NCBI RefSeq assembly: GCF_001571145.1
Contig: NZ_BCTF01000015.1
Span: forward strand, 84,501 to 148,500
DNA length: 64,000 bases
Source of the DNA: Hydrogenophaga flava NBRC 102514
GTDB taxonomy: Bacteria > Pseudomonadota > Gammaproteobacteria > Burkholderiales > Burkholderiaceae_C
Direction of reading: 5' to 3'
Every line of letters starts with the position of its first letter. Position 1 is the stretch's first letter. Under the pieces are notes generated by a model, which worked only from the letters and a program-made list of their open reading frames with translations, had not been told where the DNA came from and searched no databases. Shown here one piece after another: positions 52,020-61,848 of the stretch. Both the position numbers and the translations under genes were made by a program.

Positions 52020-54080
52020 TCAGCCTCGCGTGGTCTCGGCGTCGGGGGCGTCGGCGCTCAGTCCGTCGTCGCTGGCGTCCGGCGGCGGCTCGGCGCCCGG
52101 GCGCGGCGGCAGCACGAAGCTCAGCGGGGCATGGCGCAGGCGGTGTCGCAGGGCGGCGTAGATGCGGCTGCGGTGCGCGTCGCTGATCGCCTGCGCCTTC
52201 AGAGCGAGCCGGAACGCCAGGTAGAAGCTCACCGCCAGGTTGATCGGGCCGACCACGGCCACGCCAGCCACGGCCGACCAGAACGCCGACTCGCGCAGCA
52301 CGTCCCAGCCCAGCGACATGGCGGCGGCCGCCACCTGGCCGGCAGACAGCGTGACGTGGCGCACCTGCACACCCAGGCCGAAAAACTCAGCAAACGCCGG
52401 CACGATGCCCAGCATCAGGCCCAGCGAGATGTTGGCCGCCAGACCGGAGATGTTGCGGCGCAGGAAGCCGGCCCAGCGGTCGGCGCGTTCGCGCCCCAGC
52501 CAGCGGGTGGTGCGCGGGTTGTGCCGGATCGCCGAATCCAGGCGATGGAACACGAACCAGTTCTCGACCCAGCCCGCGATGATGCTGGAGGAGAACAGCA
52601 GCACGCCGGTGAAGGCGGCGAACAGCGCGGTCGGCCCCAGCAGATGCATGTCGTGCAGCACGTGCAGCGCCTTCTCAGCGTCGATCATGGGCGCGCCGGT
52701 GAACGCACTCAGCAGGCCGCTGATCAGCATGACCACCGGGATCACCACACCGACGTTGCCCAGGATGGCCGCGATCTGCGAACGCAGCAGGTTGGCCACC
52801 TCGTCGACGAAGCGCCGCACCGCGCCGGGCTGGCGGATGTCGCGCAGCTTGGCCACCATGGCCGGCGCCGTCACCGCCGGCTGCTTGGTCGCCACGGTCC
52901 AGTGCAGCAGCTGCACCAGCACGAAGAAGAAGGCGTAGTTCAGGCCGGCGGCGAAGCCGTTCCAGAACAGCGACAGGCCCAGGCCGTAGAGCGCGAACTT
53001 GACCCAGGTGGTCAGGCCGATGAGCGCGCCGCCGCCGGCCGCCTTGCCCAGCATCTGCCGGTACTCGGCAGCGTCGCGGGTGATGTAGTGTTCGCCGCTC
53101 TCGGCGCTGCGCTCGGCCACCTTGGCGGCGGTCAGGTGCGAGCTGCTGGCGATCAGCGCGCGCAGGCTGCGGTTGTCGTGGCCCACCTGGGCCAGATCGG
53201 CCAGCAGGGCCGCGGTGGCGCGCTCGGGCTGGGCCGACTGCAGGCAGTCCAGCAGTGATTTGGCGCGCAACACGCGCTCGCGCAGCTGGCGCAGCCGGAA
53301 CACGATGCCGACCGAGACTCCGTGGGCGTCCAGGTGGGTGTAGACCGAATAGGCCGCGTGGCGGCAGGCGTCCAGCTGCGTGCGCAGGTGGGCGGCGGCG
53401 GCCTGCACCTCGGCGCTGTGCACGCCGTGGGCCAGCACCGCATCGCGCAGGTCTTCCATGTCCACCGGCAACTGGTGGAAGGTGCGCTCGGACTTGGCGG
53501 CCTCGGACATGCGCACGCGGATCTCGGCGGCGTAGCCCGTGGCCGTGATCTGGCCGACGCAGAACACCAGCGCGTCCAGCAGCGCCCGTTCCCAGAGGCC
53601 GGGTCCGGTGCCCACCGGTTCGTCCGGACCTGGGCTGAACAGCAGCGCGTGCAGCCGTTGCAGCGTCTGGCTGTCCAGGGCGCGCAGCCAGCGCACATCG
53701 TCGGCCGCGGGCAGCAGCAGGTCGAACAGGGCGCCCAGATCGGTGGTTTCGGGTGTGCCAGGCAGCAGCTTCTTGCGCACGCGGTGGCCGAATTCGCTGA
53801 GAAAAGCGGTGCGCGGTGCGAAGCCGTGGTCGGCCAGCAGCGGCGCCAGGTCCACGGTGTCGGTGAAGCGGCGCCACCAGGCGCGCCAGCGGCGCAGCCA
53901 GCCGGGGCGGGCTTCGGCGGTGTCGAGCAGCAACTGCAGCCGGGCCACGCTGGCCCGGGCATCGCCGTCGGTGCCGCGCACCCACTGCAGCACGTCGATC
54001 AGCCAGAGGTGCCGCTCGGCCAGCGACGCCTCGGGGGCCAGCCGGTCGAGCAGTCGGACCGGGTCCACAGCGCTGGTCAC
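52020..54080 (-). CDS. SpecificRecomb-family membrane protein (function unknown)
   Basis: 686 residues with a soluble N-terminal half and about six C-terminal transmembrane helices. It matches proteins annotated as site-specific recombinase (SpecificRecomb family), but I see no tyrosine or serine recombinase motif, and its membrane character makes that name unlikely to describe its action. I used the GTG at 54080, 13 bp after the apaG stop; the longer ATG at 54128 overlaps apaG. The function is unknown. Confidence 0.75.
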   Translation of the reverse strand: MTSAVDPVRLLDRLAPEASLAERHLWLIDVLQWVRGTDGDARASVARLQLLLDTAEARPGWLRRWRAWWRRFTDTVDLAPLLADHGFAPRTAFLSEFGHRVRKKLLPGTPETTDLGALFDLLLPAADDVRWLRALDSQTLQRLHALLFSPGPDEPVGTGPGLWERALLDALVFCVGQITATGYAAEIRVRMSEAAKSERTFHQLPVDMEDLRDAVLAHGVHSAEVQAAAAHLRTQLDACRHAAYSVYTHLDAHGVSVGIVFRLRQLRERVLRAKSLLDCLQSAQPERATAALLADLAQVGHDNRSLRALIASSSHLTAAKVAERSAESGEHYITRDAAEYRQMLGKAAGGGALIGLTTWVKFALYGLGLSLFWNGFAAGLNYAFFFVLVQLLHWTVATKQPAVTAPAMVAKLRDIRQPGAVRRFVDEVANLLRSQIAAILGNVGVVIPVVMLISGLLSAFTGAPMIDAEKALHVLHDMHLLGPTALFAAFTGVLLFSSSIIAGWVENWFVFHRLDSAIRHNPRTTRWLGRERADRWAGFLRRNISGLAANISLGLMLGIVPAFAEFFGLGVQVRHVTLSAGQVAAAAMSLGWDVLRESAFWSAVAGVAVVGPINLAVSFYLAFRLALKAQAISDAHRSRIYAALRHRLRHAPLSFVLPPRPGAEPPPDASDDGLSADAPDAETTRG

Positions 54081-54093
54081 GGAGCGGCCTGCG

Positions 54094-54495
54094 TCAGTGC
54101 AGCACGCGCGGCGGCTGGTCGCTGCCACCGCCGCCGTCGGCCACCAGGGCGAACTCGGGCACCTCGGCCTCGAAGCGCTCGCCGTCCTCCGCCACGCAGA
54201 AGTAGCTGCCGCGCATGCTGCCCGAGCGCGTGCCCAGGCGGGTGCCGCTGGTGTACTGGAACGACTCGCCCGGCCGCAGCAGCGGCTGGTTGCCGACCAC
54301 GCCCAGCCCCTTGACTTCCTCGGTGTGGCCGCGGGCGTCGTCGATGATCCAGTGGCGCGAAATCAGCTGCGCCGTCACGTCACCGGTGTTGGTGATGGTG
54401 ATGGTGTAGGCGAAGGCGTAGATGTCTTCGTCCGGCGCGGACTGTTCGGCCAGGTACTGGGGCTCGACCTCGCAGGTGAACTGGTATTTCGGCAT
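54094..54495 (-). CDS. apaG: ApaG family protein
   Basis: 133 residues with the ApaG fibronectin-like fold: [55 protein letters not shown] and SMRGSYFCV are its conserved strands. The function is unclear; the protein binds phosphates in some species. It is the first gene of the minus-strand operon, diverging from rpe by 80 bp. The ATG at 54495 is preferred over one at 54504. Confidence 0.92.
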   Translation of the reverse strand: MPKYQFTCEVEPQYLAEQSAPDEDIYAFAYTITITNTGDVTAQLISRHWIIDDARGHTEEVKGLGVVGNQPLLRPGESFQYTSGTRLGTRSGSMRGSYFCVAEDGERFEAEVPEFALVADGGGGSDQPPRVLH

Positions 54496-54575
54496 GGCGG
54501 GCATGTTACCGCGGCGCCGCAAAACCCGGCAGGCCCTGCGAAAATGCCGGAATTGCGCCCATCCAGACCCTTTTC

Positions 54576-55253
54576 ATGACCACCTACCGCATCGCCCCGT
54601 CCATCCTGTCCGCCGACTTTGCCCGCCTGGGCGAGGAAGTGAAAAACGTCATCGCCGCCGGCGCCGACTGGGTCCATTTCGACGTGATGGACAACCACTA
54701 CGTGCCCAACCTGACCTTCGGTCCCATGGTCTGCCAGGCGCTCAAGCCACACGCGAAAAAGCCCGACGGCACGCCGGTGCCGATCGACGTGCACCTGATG
54801 ATCCAGCCGGTGGACGCGCTGGCCGGCGCTTTCATCGACGCAGGCGCCGACCTGGTGAGCTTCCATCCCGACGCCAGTGCCCACGTGCACCGCAGCGTGC
54901 AGGCCATCAAGGCCCGCGGCTGCAAGGCTGGCCTGACCTTCAACCCCGCGCAGCCGCTGGACGTGCTGGACTGGGTGATCGAGGACATCGACCTGATCCT
55001 GATCATGAGCGTCAACCCGGGTTTCGGCGGCCAGAGCTTCATCGACTCGGCGCTGAGAAAGATCGAGCAGGCGCGCAAGCGCATCGAGGCCAGCGGCAAG
55101 GACATCCGGCTGGAGGTGGATGGAGGCATCAAGGCCGACAACATCCGCCGTGTGGCCGACGCCGGCGCCGACACGTTCGTGGCCGGCAGCGCGATCTTCG
55201 GCAAGCCGGACTACAAGGCCGTGATCGATCAGATGCGCGCTGCGCTCGCCTGA
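54576..55253 (+). CDS. rpe: Ribulose-phosphate 3-epimerase
   Basis: A 225-residue TIM barrel that interconverts ribulose and xylulose 5-phosphates in the pentose-phosphate and Calvin cycles. Conserved segments: [41 protein letters not shown] and [13 protein letters not shown]. gph follows with a TGATG overlap, and the trp operon comes later, a linkage common in proteobacteria. Confidence 0.97.
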   Translation: MTTYRIAPSILSADFARLGEEVKNVIAAGADWVHFDVMDNHYVPNLTFGPMVCQALKPHAKKPDGTPVPIDVHLMIQPVDALAGAFIDAGADLVSFHPDASAHVHRSVQAIKARGCKAGLTFNPAQPLDVLDWVIEDIDLILIMSVNPGFGGQSFIDSALRKIEQARKRIEASGKDIRLEVDGGIKADNIRRVADAGADTFVAGSAIFGKPDYKAVIDQMRAALA

Positions 55254-55960
55254 TGCTGGCCGGCATCAAGGCGGTGATCGTCGACCTCGACGGCACGATG
55301 GTCGACACCCTCGGTGACTTCGAGGAAGCGCTCAACCGAACCCTGGCCGATCTGGACCTGCCGCCGGTCACGCGCGCCCTGATCGAGCGCACCGTCGGCA
55401 AAGGTTCGGAGCACCTGATCCGCTCGGTGTTGGCGCACCAGCTGGCGCTGCCCGAGGTGACCGGGCTGTCCAATGTCTGCCAGGCGCGCAGTGTGGACAC
55501 GCTCTACGAACCTGCCTGGCAGCGCTACCAGCACCACTACCTGCGCATCAACGGCGAGTTTTCCGCGGTCTACCCGGGTGTGGTCGAGGGGCTGGCAAAA
55601 CTCAAATCAATGCGGCTGCCAATGGCCTGCCTGACGAACAAGCCGCTGGCATTTGCGCAGGGGCTGCTCAAGGCCAAGGCGCTCGACGGGTACTTCGGCT
55701 GGGTGTTCGGTGGCGACAGCTTCGAGCGCAAGAAGCCCGACCCGATGCCCATCCTGGGTACCTGCGCCGCCATGGGTGTCGAGCCCGGACGTGCGTTGAT
55801 GGTCGGGGACTCCCAGAACGACGCCCTGGCGTCGCGGGCGGCGGGGTGTCCGGTCGCGCTGGTCACCTACGGCTACAACCACGGCCAGCCTGTGGCGCAG
55901 GCCCCCCACGACCTGCTGGTCGACTCGCTGCTTGAACTGGCGGATCGCCTTACTTCTTGA
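55253..55960 (+). CDS. gph: Phosphoglycolate phosphatase
   Basis: A 235-residue HAD-family hydrolase. The nucleophile and acid/base are D11 and D13 (IVDLDGTMVDTLGDF); CLTNKPLAFAQGLL and VGDSQNDALASRAAGC are later motifs. It removes phosphate from 2-phosphoglycolate. It overlaps rpe by one base (TGATG). The last 11 bp overlap the opposing chalcone-isomerase-like gene. Confidence 0.93.
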   Translation: MLAGIKAVIVDLDGTMVDTLGDFEEALNRTLADLDLPPVTRALIERTVGKGSEHLIRSVLAHQLALPEVTGLSNVCQARSVDTLYEPAWQRYQHHYLRINGEFSAVYPGVVEGLAKLKSMRLPMACLTNKPLAFAQGLLKAKALDGYFGWVFGGDSFERKKPDPMPILGTCAAMGVEPGRALMVGDSQNDALASRAAGCPVALVTYGYNHGQPVAQAPHDLLVDSLLELADRLTS

Positions 55961-56555
55961 TTCCGAGCAGGGCGTCCTTGAGCTGCCAGTCGGCCGGCTT
56001 GGGGCCGAGCCAGATGCGCATCAGGGCCTCGAAAAACTCCGGTTCCCGGAACGGCTCGCCTTCCACCTGGCCCTTGACCGTCAGCACGGTTCCGGTGCCG
56101 GGAATCCAGTCGAGGACAAAGTTCTCGCCGGTCTTGAGCACCTTGTGATTGGTGAACACCTGGCTCATGCGCAAGACACCGGGCACCAGCTTGGCAAAGC
56201 TGCCCTTTTCCATGTTGTCTTCCATGCCGCGGGAGAAAAGCTTGCCCAGTTCGGCCGAGTCGATGTCGCGCAGCATGGTGATGGTCATGCGCTTGGGGCC
56301 GGGCTGGTCCAGCAGCGCGTCGGGTGTGCTGGCGGGCTTCTCCACATAGAAGCCGGCGGTGTAGACCTTGAACACGGCCTTGTAGCGGATGCCGGCACCG
56401 TTGAGCACCAGGGGCTTGCCGGCCAGTGTCACCCGGTCTTCGAGCTTGACTCCTGCCACGTCCACCGTTGCTGACAGAGCAGGCAGGCTGGCCACGGCCA
56501 GGGACGTTGCCAGGACAAGCCTGGGCGCAAGCGGGTGAAGACGTGGCGTGGTCAT
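55950..56555 (-). CDS. Chalcone isomerase-like exported protein
   Basis: 201 residues: a signal peptide (about 1-29, ending ALSATVDV) and a chalcone isomerase-like domain (VDVAGVKLEDRVTLAGKPLVLNGAG and KVYTAGFYVEKPASTPDALL). Bacterial members are exported proteins of unknown function. The ATG at 56555 has GGAG 9 bp upstream. It separates gph from trpE, which are adjacent in many relatives. A TetR-type palindrome lies 17 bp before the ATG. Confidence 0.85.
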   Translation of the reverse strand: MTTPRLHPLAPRLVLATSLAVASLPALSATVDVAGVKLEDRVTLAGKPLVLNGAGIRYKAVFKVYTAGFYVEKPASTPDALLDQPGPKRMTITMLRDIDSAELGKLFSRGMEDNMEKGSFAKLVPGVLRMSQVFTNHKVLKTGENFVLDWIPGTGTVLTVKGQVEGEPFREPEFFEALMRIWLGPKPADWQLKDALLGIKK

Positions 56556-56572
56556 GGGGATGGCTCCAAATA

Positions 56573-56584
56573 GAACGGTCGTTC
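56573..56584. promoter_or_regulatory. TetR-type palindrome upstream of the chalcone isomerase-like gene
   Basis: GAACGGTCGTTC has perfect 5-bp arms (GAACG/CGTTC) around GT. TetR-family operators often have this form. It begins 17 bp before the ATG of the minus-strand gene, where a bound repressor would block the promoter. No TetR gene is in the window. Confidence 0.35.
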
Positions 56585-56665
56585 GTTTTTGCATTGTCCG
56601 CAAACCCGACGCTGGAAACAAGCTCGGGATGACCCTGAGGTGCTCTCCGGTCGATGGCCGGCACC

Positions 56666-56691
56666 TTGCAGGCGACGCGCTTTGCTACACT
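56666..56691 (+). promoter_or_regulatory. Possible promoter of the trp leader ORF
   Basis: TTGCAG (56666-56671) and TACACT (56686-56691) are separated by only 14 bp, shorter than ideal. The -10-like hexamer ends 8 bp before the leader ATG at 56700. Confidence 0.35.
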
Positions 56692-56699
56692 GCGCCGTC

Positions 56700-56783
56700 A
56701 TGTTCGCTTCTTTCACGTTCTCTGCAGGTTTCGCACCTGGCCGCAATGGCCGGGGAGCCTGGCCCTGGCGCAAGCCAGCGTAA
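56700..56783 (+). CDS. Putative trp leader peptide, 27 residues
   Basis: A short ORF reading MFASFTFSAGFAP, then GRNGRGAWPWRKPA, with Trp at positions 21 and 23 and 135 bp between its stop and the trpE start. Tandem or near-tandem Trp codons before trpE are typical of ribosome-mediated attenuation peptides. It would be leaderless if the -10 element is right. Two Trp codons in 27 can occur by chance, and no clear terminator follows, so this remains a hypothesis. Confidence 0.4.
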   Translation: MFASFTFSAGFAPGRNGRGAWPWRKPA

Positions 56784-56918
56784 ACGTGCACTCCCCCCTC
56801 TGAAGGGGCACGGGCCGGCCCGCAGCGTCCGTCCCGCGCCCCGCAAGCCTGCAGCCCATACGGCTGCATCCCTCACAGACGGTCCCTGGCACCGCCCAGG
56901 CACCCCGGAGCAAGAACC

Positions 56919-58418
56919 GTGATCACCGAACTCGAATTCAAGAGCCTCACGCAACAGGGCTACAACCGCATCCCGCTGATGGTCGAGGCCTTCGCGGACC
57001 TCGAAACCCCGCTCTCGCTTTACCTCAAGCTGGCCCATGGCCGCGGCGATGGCGCCAACAGCTTCCTGCTCGAATCTGTTGTTGGCGGCGAGCGCTTCGG
57101 CCGCTACAGCTTCATCGGCCTGCCCGCCCGCACCCTGCTGCGCGCCAGCGGTTTCGGCGCTGAGGCCAGGACCGAGGTGGTTCGCGACGGCGTGGTGGTG
57201 GAAACCAACCACGGCAATCCGCTGGACTTCATCGCCGCGTACCAGCAGCGCTTCAAGGTGGCGCTGCGGCCCGGCCTGCCGCGCTTCTGCGGTGGTCTGG
57301 CCGGCTATTTTGGTTACGACGCGGTGCGTTACATCGAGAAGAAGCTGGAGAACACCTGCCCGCCCGACACCCTGGGCACGCCCGACATCCTGCTGCTGCA
57401 GTGCGAGGAGCTGGCGGTCATCGACAACCTCTCGGGCAAGCTCTACCTCATCGTCTACGCCGACCCGGCCCAGCCCGAGGCCTACGCCAACGCCAAGAAG
57501 CGCCTGCGCGAGCTCAAGGAGGCGCTCAAGTATTCAGTGGCGGCGCCGGTGGTCAAACCCAGCCAGAGCCACCCGGCCCAGCGCAGCTTCGCCAAGGACG
57601 ACTACCTGACGTCGGTCGAACGCGCCAAGGAGCTGATCGCCGCCGGCGACTTCATGCAGGTGCAGGTGGGCCAGCGCATCAGCAAGCGCTACACCGAGTC
57701 GCCGCTTTCGCTCTACCGAGCGCTGCGTTCGCTCAACCCCTCGCCCTACATGTACTACTACCACTTCGGGGACTTCCACGTGGTGGGGGCGTCACCCGAA
57801 ATCCTGGTGCGCCAGGAGCACACGGAAGAGGGGCAGAAGGTCATCATCCGCCCGCTGGCGGGCACCCGCCCGCGCGGCGCCACGCCTGAGAAGGACAAGG
57901 CGACCGAGGTCGAGCTGCTGGACGACCCGAAGGAGCGCGCAGAGCACGTGATGCTGATCGACCTGGCGCGCAACGACATCGGCCGCATCGCGAAGATCGG
58001 CACGGTCAAGGTGACCGAGGCGTTTGTGGTCGAGCGCTACAGCCACGTTATGCACATCGTGAGCAACGTCGAAGGCGTGCTGAACGATGGCATGACCAAC
58101 ATGGACGTGCTCAAGGCCACCTTCCCGGCCGGCACGCTGACCGGAGCGCCCAAGGTGCACGCCATGGAACTGATCGACCAGCTCGAACCGGTCAAGCGCG
58201 GCATCTACGGCGGCGCCTGCGGCTACCTGAGCTACGCCGGCGACATGGACGTGGCGATCGCCATCCGCACCGCCATCATCAAGGACCAGACCCTGCACGT
58301 GCAGGCCGCGGCCGGTGTGGTGGCCGACTCGGTGCCCGAGATGGAATGGAGGGAAACCGAACACAAGGCGCGCGCACTGCTGCGCGCGGCGGAACTGGTG
58401 GAAGAAGGCCTGGAGTGA
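56919..58418 (+). CDS. trpE: Anthranilate synthase component I
   Basis: 499 residues. With TrpG makes anthranilate from chorismate, the first committed step of tryptophan synthesis, normally inhibited by tryptophan. Conserved catalytic segments include [33 protein letters not shown] and [14 protein letters not shown]. The start is GTG at 56919 with GGAG 8 bp before. trpG follows after a 5-bp gap. The upstream ORF and hairpins suggest control at transcription or translation. Confidence 0.97.
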   Translation: MITELEFKSLTQQGYNRIPLMVEAFADLETPLSLYLKLAHGRGDGANSFLLESVVGGERFGRYSFIGLPARTLLRASGFGAEARTEVVRDGVVVETNHGNPLDFIAAYQQRFKVALRPGLPRFCGGLAGYFGYDAVRYIEKKLENTCPPDTLGTPDILLLQCEELAVIDNLSGKLYLIVYADPAQPEAYANAKKRLRELKEALKYSVAAPVVKPSQSHPAQRSFAKDDYLTSVERAKELIAAGDFMQVQVGQRISKRYTESPLSLYRALRSLNPSPYMYYYHFGDFHVVGASPEILVRQEHTEEGQKVIIRPLAGTRPRGATPEKDKATEVELLDDPKERAEHVMLIDLARNDIGRIAKIGTVKVTEAFVVERYSHVMHIVSNVEGVLNDGMTNMDVLKATFPAGTLTGAPKVHAMELIDQLEPVKRGIYGGACGYLSYAGDMDVAIAIRTAIIKDQTLHVQAAAGVVADSVPEMEWRETEHKARALLRAAELVEEGLE

Positions 58419-58423
58419 ACGCC

Positions 58424-59017
58424 ATGACGAAAAAGATCCAACTCCTCATGGTGGACAACTACGACTCGTTCACCTTCAACATCGTGCAGTACTTCGGCGA
58501 ATTGGGTGCCGACGTGACCGTGGTGCGCAACGACGAAATCACCGTCGACGAGATCCAGCGCCGCCTGGACGCCGGCCAGGTCGATCGCCTGGTGATCTCG
58601 CCTGGCCCCTGCTCACCGGCCGAAGCCGGCATCTCGGTGTCCGCCATCCAGCACTTCGCGGGCAAGCTGCCCATCCTCGGCGTATGCCTGGGCCACCAGA
58701 GCATCGGTGCGGCCTTCGGCGGCCAGATCATCCGGGCGCAGGAGCTGATGCACGGCAAGACCAGCGTCATCACCACCACACAGGAAGGCGTGTTTGCACA
58801 CCTGCCCGAGCAGTTCACGGTCAACCGCTACCACTCGCTGGCCATCGAACGCGAGAGCTGCCCGGACTGCCTCAAGGTCACGGCCTGGACGCCCGACGGC
58901 GAGATCATGGGCGTGAAGCACAAGACCCTGGCGATCGAGGGCGTGCAGTTCCACCCGGAAAGCCTCCTGACCGAGCACGGCCACGCCATGCTCAAGAACT
59001 TCCTGGAGCAGGCATGA
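58424..59017 (+). CDS. trpG: Anthranilate synthase component II (glutamine amidotransferase)
   Basis: A 197-residue class I amidotransferase that supplies ammonia to TrpE. The catalytic Cys is in [10 protein letters not shown], with His/Glu in [13 protein letters not shown]; the N-terminus [21 protein letters not shown] is characteristic. The ATG at 58424 is 5 bp after trpE; a GTG overlapping the trpE stop (58415) is an alternative. It overlaps the threonine aldolase gene by ATGA. Confidence 0.96.
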   Translation: MTKKIQLLMVDNYDSFTFNIVQYFGELGADVTVVRNDEITVDEIQRRLDAGQVDRLVISPGPCSPAEAGISVSAIQHFAGKLPILGVCLGHQSIGAAFGGQIIRAQELMHGKTSVITTTQEGVFAHLPEQFTVNRYHSLAIERESCPDCLKVTAWTPDGEIMGVKHKTLAIEGVQFHPESLLTEHGHAMLKNFLEQA

Positions 59018-60087
59018 AAACGGTCGATCTGCGCAGCGATACCGTCACCCAACCAACGCAGGCCATGCGCGCCGCCATGATGGCCGCGCCGCTGGGGGAC
59101 GATGTGTTCGGTGACGACCCGACTGTCAATGCGCTGCAGGACCGCATCGCTGCGCTGACTGACAAGGAGGCGGCGCTCTTCATGCCTTCGGGCACTCAGA
59201 GCAACCTGTGCGGCATCCTGGCGCACTGCGGGCGCGGGGACGAGTACATCGTCGGTCAGCTGGCCCACACCTACCGCTACGAAGGCGGTGGCGCGGCGGT
59301 GTTCGGCAGCGTGCAGCCGCAGCCGCTGACGCAGGATGTCCAGGGCCGTATGCAGCTCGCCGACATCGCGGCGGCCATCAAGCCCGACGATCCGCATTTC
59401 GCGCGCACACGGCTGCTGTGCCTGGAAAACACCTGGAACGGCCATGTGATGCACGACGACTACCTGCGCGGCGCCACGGCGCTGGCCCGAGAGAAAGGGC
59501 TCAACACCCATCTGGATGGCGCGCGGGTGTTCAACGCGGCGGTGGCTTCCGCCGCGCCAGGGCAGACCGCGTTCGCACGCTTGCGCGAGATCGCTGACCA
59601 GTTTGACAGCCTGTCCGTCTGCTTCAGCAAGGGTCTGGGCGCCCCGGTGGGGTCGGCCCTGTGCGGGACGCAGGATCTGATCCAGCGCGCGCGTCGCATC
59701 CGGAAAATGGCCGGAGGCGGTCTGCGCCAGGCCGGTCTGCTGGCCGCTGGCGCGCTGCACGCGCTGGACCACCACGTGGACCGGCTGGCCGAAGACCACG
59801 CCAACGCACGCCGCCTGACCGCAGGTCTGCGCGGCATCGATGGTCTGACGGTGAAATCGGCTGAGACCAACATCGTCTTCGTCGATGTGGCCGAGGGTCG
59901 TGGCCCTGCGCTGCTGGAGTTCTTGAAGGCGAACGGCGTGCTGGCCACCGGTCTCATCGGCCTGCGTTTCGTGACCCACCTCGATGTGGATACGGCCGAT
60001 ATCGACCATGCCATCGCCACCGTGCGCCGTTACTTTGCCGAGGCGCCCGCGGTTGGCCTCGCTGCCGGGCGCACCGGTCCCTACTGA
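59014..60087 (+). CDS. ltaE: Low-specificity L-threonine aldolase
   Basis: A 357-residue PLP enzyme. SDTVTQPT at the start, [22 protein letters not shown] and the PLP lysine in [13 protein letters not shown] are typical. It cleaves threonine to glycine and acetaldehyde. It starts inside the trpG stop (ATGA) and is followed by an exporter gene, so the pair is inserted in the trp operon between trpG and trpD. A link to tryptophan synthesis is not obvious. Confidence 0.93.
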   Translation: MKTVDLRSDTVTQPTQAMRAAMMAAPLGDDVFGDDPTVNALQDRIAALTDKEAALFMPSGTQSNLCGILAHCGRGDEYIVGQLAHTYRYEGGGAAVFGSVQPQPLTQDVQGRMQLADIAAAIKPDDPHFARTRLLCLENTWNGHVMHDDYLRGATALAREKGLNTHLDGARVFNAAVASAAPGQTAFARLREIADQFDSLSVCFSKGLGAPVGSALCGTQDLIQRARRIRKMAGGGLRQAGLLAAGALHALDHHVDRLAEDHANARRLTAGLRGIDGLTVKSAETNIVFVDVAEGRGPALLEFLKANGVLATGLIGLRFVTHLDVDTADIDHAIATVRRYFAEAPAVGLAAGRTGPY

Positions 60088-60106
60088 TCGGTTCAGGACC
60101 ACCGCC

Positions 60107-60757
60107 ATGCCCGACTCGACCCAGCTTCTCATGTTCATCGCAGCGGGCTGGCTGCTCAACCTCACGCCCGGCCCTGATGTGCTCTACATCGTCAGCAGCG
60201 CGCTCAAGAGCGGCGTGCGCGCCGGTATCGTCGCGGCGCTGGGCATCGTCAGTGGCTGCTTCGTCCACGTGTTCGCGGCCGCCTTGGGTGTGGGTGCGCT
60301 GCTGGCCACTTCCGCAACCGCCTTCACAGTGCTCAAGTGGGCGGGCGCGGCTTACCTGATGTGGATGGGCGTCAGGCTGCTGCTGGCCAGGGGTGGCAGT
60401 GCTTCCATCGTGCCGACCCGGGCGGACGGCGAGGCGGCGGTGAACCTGTGGCGCGTGTACCGCCAGGGCTTCCTGACCAATGTGCTCAACCCCAAGGTGG
60501 CGCTGTTCTTCCTTGCTTTTGTGCCGCAGTTCATCGCCCCTGGCACCGAAGACAAGGTGACCGCCTTTTTGCTGCTGGGTCTGCTGTTCAACCTGAACTC
60601 TTTGCCGATCAACTTTGGCTACGCCTGGCTGGCCGGCTGGGCCTCGCGCCGCGTCGGCGCTGTGCAGCGCGCCATGCACTGGATGGACCGCGCAGCAGGC
60701 CTGATGTTCATCGGCTTTGGCCTCAAGCTCGCCCTGTCCGACAATCCTTCCCGCTGA
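60107..60757 (+). CDS. LysE/RhtB-family amino acid exporter
   Basis: A 216-residue membrane protein with about six helices and RhtB signatures (NLTPGPDVLYIV, QGFLTNVLNPKVALFFLAFVPQF). Family members export threonine, homoserine or other amino acids. It sits between the threonine aldolase and trpD, 19 and 15 bp away, so both are probably co-expressed with the trp genes. Threonine is a reasonable guess for its substrate, by association with ltaE. It is unrelated in subfamily to the LysE gene at 31245. Confidence 0.88.
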   Translation: MPDSTQLLMFIAAGWLLNLTPGPDVLYIVSSALKSGVRAGIVAALGIVSGCFVHVFAAALGVGALLATSATAFTVLKWAGAAYLMWMGVRLLLARGGSASIVPTRADGEAAVNLWRVYRQGFLTNVLNPKVALFFLAFVPQFIAPGTEDKVTAFLLLGLLFNLNSLPINFGYAWLAGWASRRVGAVQRAMHWMDRAAGLMFIGFGLKLALSDNPSR

Positions 60758-60772
60758 TTCCCGGAGACGCCC

Positions 60773-61840
60773 ATGCCCCACGCCCACAAGATCACCCCGC
60801 AGGAAGCCCTGCAACGCACGATCGAGCACCGCGAGATATTCCACGACGAGATGCTGCACCTCATGCGTCTGATCATGGGCGGCGAGATGTCGCCCGTGAT
60901 GATGGCGGCGCTGATCACCGGCCTGCGTGTGAAGAAGGAAACCATCGGTGAGATCACCGCGGCCGCGCAGGTGATGCGCGAGTTCTCGACCAAGGTCCAT
61001 GTGGCCGACAAGACGCACCTGGTGGACATCGTGGGCACGGGTGGTGACGGTTCGCACACCTTCAACATCTCCACCTGCTCCATGTTCGTGGCAGCCGCTG
61101 CCGGCGCCAAGGTCAGCAAGCATGGCGGGCGCAGCGTCTCCAGCAAGAGCGGCAGTGCCGATGTTCTGGAGAGCCTGGGCATCAACATCAACCTGCTGCC
61201 CGAGCAGATCGCGCGCAGCATCACCGAGGTGGGCGTGGGCTTCATGTTCGCCCCCAACCACCACCCAGCCATGAAGAACGTGGCGCCGGTGCGCCGCGAG
61301 CTGGGCATCAAGACCATCTTCAACATCCTGGGGCCGCTGACCAACCCGGCCTCGGCGCCCAACATCCTGATGGGCGTGTTCCACCCGGACCTGGTCGGCA
61401 TCCAGGTGCGCGCGCTGCAACGCCTGGGTGCAGAACACGCGGTGGTGGTCTATGGCCGCGACGGCATGGACGAGGTGTCGCTGGGTGCCGCCACCATGGT
61501 GGGTGAGCTCAAGAACGGCGAGATCGCCGAGTACGAAATCCACCCCGAGGACTTCGGCCTGACCATGGCCAGCAGCCGCGCGCTGCGCGTTGAGACGCCC
61601 GAGGACTCCAAGGCCATGTTGCTGGGCGTGCTGGAGAACCGGGATGATCCGGTGCTCAAGGCGGCCCGAGACATCGTGGCGCTCAACGCCGGTGTGGCGC
61701 TGTATGCGGCCAACGTCGTCCCCGACATGGCGCAGGGCATTGCGCTGGCGCGCCGCACCCTCGAATCGGGTGCCGCGGCGGCCAAGCTGCGTGAGCTGCA
61801 GGCGTTCACCCAGTCGGCAGTCGCCGGCGCGGGCGCCTGA
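60773..61840 (+). CDS. trpD: Anthranilate phosphoribosyltransferase
   Basis: 355 residues. Transfers phosphoribose from PRPP to anthranilate. Conserved [34 protein letters not shown] and [13 protein letters not shown] motifs are present. GGAG lies 7 bp before the ATG. A small membrane ORF and trpC follow in the same direction. Confidence 0.97.
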   Translation: MPHAHKITPQEALQRTIEHREIFHDEMLHLMRLIMGGEMSPVMMAALITGLRVKKETIGEITAAAQVMREFSTKVHVADKTHLVDIVGTGGDGSHTFNISTCSMFVAAAAGAKVSKHGGRSVSSKSGSADVLESLGININLLPEQIARSITEVGVGFMFAPNHHPAMKNVAPVRRELGIKTIFNILGPLTNPASAPNILMGVFHPDLVGIQVRALQRLGAEHAVVVYGRDGMDEVSLGAATMVGELKNGEIAEYEIHPEDFGLTMASSRALRVETPEDSKAMLLGVLENRDDPVLKAARDIVALNAGVALYAANVVPDMAQGIALARRTLESGAAAAKLRELQAFTQSAVAGAGA

Positions 61841-61848
61841 GGTGCGCC

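Larger units (their letters stand above)
56585..56918 (+). other. Intergenic region before trpE with possible leader control
   Basis: This stretch has no conventional gene. It contains a -10-like TACACT, a 27-codon ORF with two Trp codons and several short hairpins: 56765-56778 (CTGGC, GCAA, GCCAG), 56850-56868 (TGCAGCC/GGCTGCA) and 56885-56900 (CCTGG/CCAGG). None is followed by a T-run, so a classical intrinsic attenuator is not visible. Confidence 0.6.

Noticed and set aside
52020..54080. Site-specific recombinase and hence a mobile element
   Set aside because: The family name is misleading: no tyrosine or serine recombinase catalytic motif, and half of the protein is membrane spanning. 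No attachment site or element boundary seen.
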